DNA of 64,000 bases from Schizochytrium sp. TIO01. Taxonomy: Eukaryota; Sar; Bigyra; Thraustochytrida; Thraustochytriidae. Shown piece after piece: positions 61,419-64,000 of this stretch. The stretch lies in NCBI GenBank assembly GCA_004764695.1, contig SMSO01000036.1, positions 1,818,001 to 1,882,000 on the forward strand. Direction: 5' to 3'. Position 1 is the stretch's first letter. Each line of letters opens with the position of its first letter. The notes beneath the pieces were generated by a model. The model did no database searches. It was not told where the DNA came from and worked only from the letters and a program-made list of their open reading frames with translations. The translations under genes were made by a program, and so were the position numbers.

Positions 61419-64000
61419 TCACTTGTTTTTGACCTTGCCACCCTTCGGGCGTGAAACACGCTGCTTCTTAGGTTTGCCACCACTCTTTTTCTTCGCAGCA
61501 CTGGTAGCTGCTGCTAAGCCGGGTGCCATGAGTTTGACATTTCCAGCCATTGTTTGAACCAACTCATTGTCTGTGACATACCGCATATGCTCCTTCTCGG
61601 TATCCTTCGCATTGGGAATGCGCAAAAGCACTTCAGTCGCCATCTTCCCAGCCTTGCCCTTCTTAAGCGCACCTGGTACAAGCTTCACACGATACTTGAA
61701 TTTCGTGGTGGCTTGAGGGGGGGCGCACATGGGCAATGCATACAAGAGAACATCGTCAGGCTGCGGGTTCATCGTAAATGACTTCAAATTCAACTCATCT
61801 GTGTTGAAATCATTGGAATCATCTTCCACAGCTGGTTTTTTAGCAGCGCGCTCAGCTGTATCACGACGTGATGTGCCCGGTCCGGAGGATCTGTTGTTTG
61901 CACCATTGGTACTTGCTTCATCTCCTGAATCCTCCTCGTTGTCTGAAGTGTTGCCTAATTCGGGAAGTTTGTGTCCGAGCGCAATCATGGCAAGACGGCG
62001 ATCTTCCTCAGTCTGATCACCATACTTCTTCTTCATCTTCTTGAGCTTATTCTTTTTACGACGTGGGAGGTTTGTGTTCGCACCCTTTGGAGCTTTTGGT
62101 TCTGCAACTGCCTTGCTTTTGCCCTTGTTGCCACTTTGGGCATTGGTAGCCTCCTTACTGCTGTCCTGCTGAACACCAGTCTTCTTCTCCTTCTTCTTTT
62201 GACGCCTTTCCTTAGCAGTCATGTAACCTCCACCACGAGTGGATGATTTTCCGTCCACATCGTCATCTTCTTCACCGGACCCTTGCATCAAGGTAGACTT
62301 GGTTGCAGGTGCTTCCAGCTCATCCATTATGTCTTGGTCATCATATGTGTCAGCCTCTTCTTCCTCGTCTTTCTCCTTCTTGATGGTCTTCGCAGTCTCC
62401 TCTTCTTCTCCCTCATCACTGTCATCCTCTTTATTTGAGGCATCCTCAGTATCGTTGCTATTTTCTGCAGAAACATCATCCTGGTTTTCGGCATCAACAT
62501 CAAACCCATCTTCATCTTCATCTTCTTCTTCTTCTTCTTCTCCATCTTCTTCTACATCTTCCTTTGAGGAGGGAGCTTTGGGGGGCAGAGCATCATCTTT
62601 AGCAGGCTTGCTTGATACATCTTGAACATCCATGGCGCGCCAATCAACCTTGCGAGTATCATAGGACTCCTGGGTTTCATCAAGCTTAAAGATGAATCCA
62701 AACGAAAGCTCAAGACGGCAAGGTGGCAAGAAGTTCTTCTTGCCCCGAATCATGAAACTACCTGTGGTGAGGTATTCACCTGTGGGAGCTGTCTTTGAAA
62801 CTTGATCCGCGTGTACCCACCAGGCAGAAGTGATTATCTTGGCAGTCCAAGCGTTCGACATGCAAACAGTCATGGCACCTGCCTGGCGAAGCGATTCAGG
62901 GGGGATGGAAACCCCAGCTTTCGGAGCACGCACGATACAAGTGGCCGCACCATGCAGATCAGCGTGCACGTAAATATCTCCGTGTGAGGCCCGCAAATAC
63001 TTTTTCACCAAAAGCTCGTTTTGTTGAGCATCACGACCAGCAAGGACAAGAATTCCCTCACTTGTGATGAACCAAAGAAATTTCTCAAACCAGTTAACCT
63101 TGCGCTGTTCACGCACACGTCGCCTACCTGCTTCATGTTTCTCCATCTCCTTATGATACTTCTTCTCAGCTGCTTCAAGAACCTTCTCGGAAGCCTCCTT
63201 GGTACGCTCTGCCTTGTCAACGGCTTGCTTCTTGTTCTGGTACATACTAGAAACATTTGCGTAGGCTGAAAGGTTGATGTTTACATTGACCTTCACGAAT
63301 GGATTGCGTTTTGGGCGTCTCTGCTTCTTGGCGCTACGGCGATTCTTGTTGGCCTTTTCCAGTTCGTCTGCGTCATCATCCTCTTCGGAGTCATCCTCGG
63401 AGTCACTTTCATCTTCGCTTTCATCCAGATCCGGCATTGGGAGACGCAACGTGATTTCGTTCCGCTCTAATGCGGTACTCTCAATGAGACTTGCGATAGG
63501 GTTGCCCTTAGACTTCTCCAAAGAGATGAGCTCATCAAGCTCATCCCAAGACATACCAGAGGCTACAGCAGAGCGAACTACAAGGAGAGCCTTATCGACA
63601 TCCTCCACGTTAAACGTGATAGCCTCTGCACACAGCTCCTTTTTGGAAACCTCTTCGTGCAAAGTCTGAATACGAGACTCTTGATCTTTGCGAATAGCCT
63701 CAACCTTCTTGGCCGCAGCCTTTTTATGGGCAAGAGAGGCCTTCTCCTGACGCTGGATATCAATCTTTGAGTAAAACTCATCAACAGCATCATTAAGTGA
63801 GTCGAAATATTGCACATCCCGGTCTCTGTACTGCTCCAAAAGGACGGGCTCGAAGCGATCATAGAAAACAGTCGTAGGGCTGTTATCCTCCTCAGCATCC
63901 TCAAGAGTCTTGCCTTTCTCAAAGATCAGAACAGCTTTGCTAGACTCGAGATCATCAAGCTTGTTTAGCACATCAAGAGCATTAGTCTTGAAAGAATCTA
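61419..64000 (-). CDS. NEMF: NEMF/Rqc2/Tae2, ribosome quality control factor (5' end outside window)
   Basis: The frame is open through base 64000, so the N-terminal part of the NFACT-N domain lies beyond the window. Visible in order: the end of NFACT-N (with FDSLNDAVDEFYSKI), a long charged coiled coil, and the NFACT-R domain. NFACT-R includes NWFEKFLWFITSEGILVLAGRDAQQNE and HGDIYVHADLHGA, the strongest family signature. Then comes a long acidic Lys/Glu stretch and the C-terminal domain with DDVLLYALPMCAPP and a Lys/Gly-rich end. Rqc2/NEMF binds the stalled 60S subunit with nascent chain, recruits the Listerin ligase and adds C-terminal Ala/Thr tails. The catalytic residues for tail addition lie in the missing part. 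The acidic linker is unusually long. Confidence 0.93.
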   Translation of the reverse strand, partial: DSFKTNALDVLNKLDDLESSKAVLIFEKGKTLEDAEEDNSPTTVFYDRFEPVLLEQYRDRDVQYFDSLNDAVDEFYSKIDIQRQEKASLAHKKAAAKKVEAIRKDQESRIQTLHEEVSKKELCAEAITFNVEDVDKALLVVRSAVASGMSWDELDELISLEKSKGNPIASLIESTALERNEITLRLPMPDLDESEDESDSEDDSEEDDDADELEKANKNRRSAKKQRRPKRNPFVKVNVNINLSAYANVSSMYQNKKQAVDKAERTKEASEKVLEAAEKKYHKEMEKHEAGRRRVREQRKVNWFEKFLWFITSEGILVLAGRDAQQNELLVKKYLRASHGDIYVHADLHGAATCIVRAPKAGVSIPPESLRQAGAMTVCMSNAWTAKIITSAWWVHADQVSKTAPTGEYLTTGSFMIRGKKNFLPPCRLELSFGFIFKLDETQESYDTRKVDWRAMDVQDVSSKPAKDDALPPKAPSSKEDVEEDGEEEEEEDEDEDGFDVDAENQDDVSAENSNDTEDASNKEDDSDEGEEEETAKTIKKEKDEEEEADTYDDQDIMDELEAPATKSTLMQGSGEEDDDVDGKSSTRGGGYMTAKERRQKKKEKKTGVQQDSSKEATNAQSGNKGKSKAVAEPKAPKGANTNLPRRKKNKLKKMKKKYGDQTEEDRRLAMIALGHKLPELGNTSDNEEDSGDEASTNGANNRSSGPGTSRRDTAERAAKKPAVEDDSNDFNTDELNLKSFTMNPQPDDVLLYALPMCAPPQATTKFKYRVKLVPGALKKGKAGKMATEVLLRIPNAKDTEKEHMRYVTDNELVQTMAGNVKLMAPGLAAATSAAKKKSGGKPKKQRVSRPKGGKVKNK

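Overview
The window is nuclear DNA from a free-living, probably flagellated protist. Genes are mostly single uninterrupted ORFs with eukaryotic start contexts, and products include Sec31, Sec62, Ku70, dynactin subunits, a CDC50 subunit and NEMF/Rqc2. My best guess is a stramenopile of the labyrinthulomycete (thraustochytrid) type. That is an inference from gene architecture and the mix of metazoan-like and bacterial-like genes; it is not proven by a marker gene. I recognised no tRNA, rRNA or CRISPR array.

Left part (1-22.5 kb). This part is gene-dense. It holds the 3' end of Sec31 (COPII coat), an IQ/coiled-coil protein, a large RING-Tudor-like-BRCT protein (BRCA1-like architecture), dynactin p27 (DCTN6, three exons), a mitochondrial-type tRNA 2-thiouridylase (MnmA/TRMU), dynactin Arp1 (centractin), Sec62, an acidic protein with a myristoylation-type N-terminus, a 767-residue protein with a FANCB/FAAP100-like layout, and Ku70 with a C-terminal SAP domain. 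Two dynactin subunits lie about 2.3 kb apart, and three known or possible DNA-repair genes lie within 20 kb.

Middle part (22.5-42.8 kb). Genes are further apart and several are accessory. They include an RlmN-type radical SAM methyltransferase with an added C-terminal membrane helix, a nuclease-like/kinase-like fusion resembling Crinkler-type proteins (with a possible kinase relic about 5 kb away), two orphan genes, and a bacterial-type LRR-NEL E3 ubiquitin ligase carried in two overlapping frames.

Right part (42.8-64 kb). This holds an RGG-tailed ABC-class ATPase (MRB1590-like family), a CDC50/LEM3 P4-ATPase subunit, a 5.7-kb gene-free tract full of microsatellites, a Frizzled-like seven-TM receptor, a DUF1295-type membrane reductase, a type II membrane protein with a glycosidase-like TIM barrel, and the 3' part of NEMF/Rqc2.

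The most unusual items are the LRR-NEL ligase and its frame break, the nuclease-kinase fusion, the tail-anchored RlmN, and a dispersed palindromic motif (core TAGGTAGTACTACCTA) recurring in the gaps between genes. Several open frames begin with TTG; for those genes I give the first in-frame ATG instead (RING-BRCT at 3193, MnmA at 9268, Ku70 at 22522, LRR-NEL at 38658).
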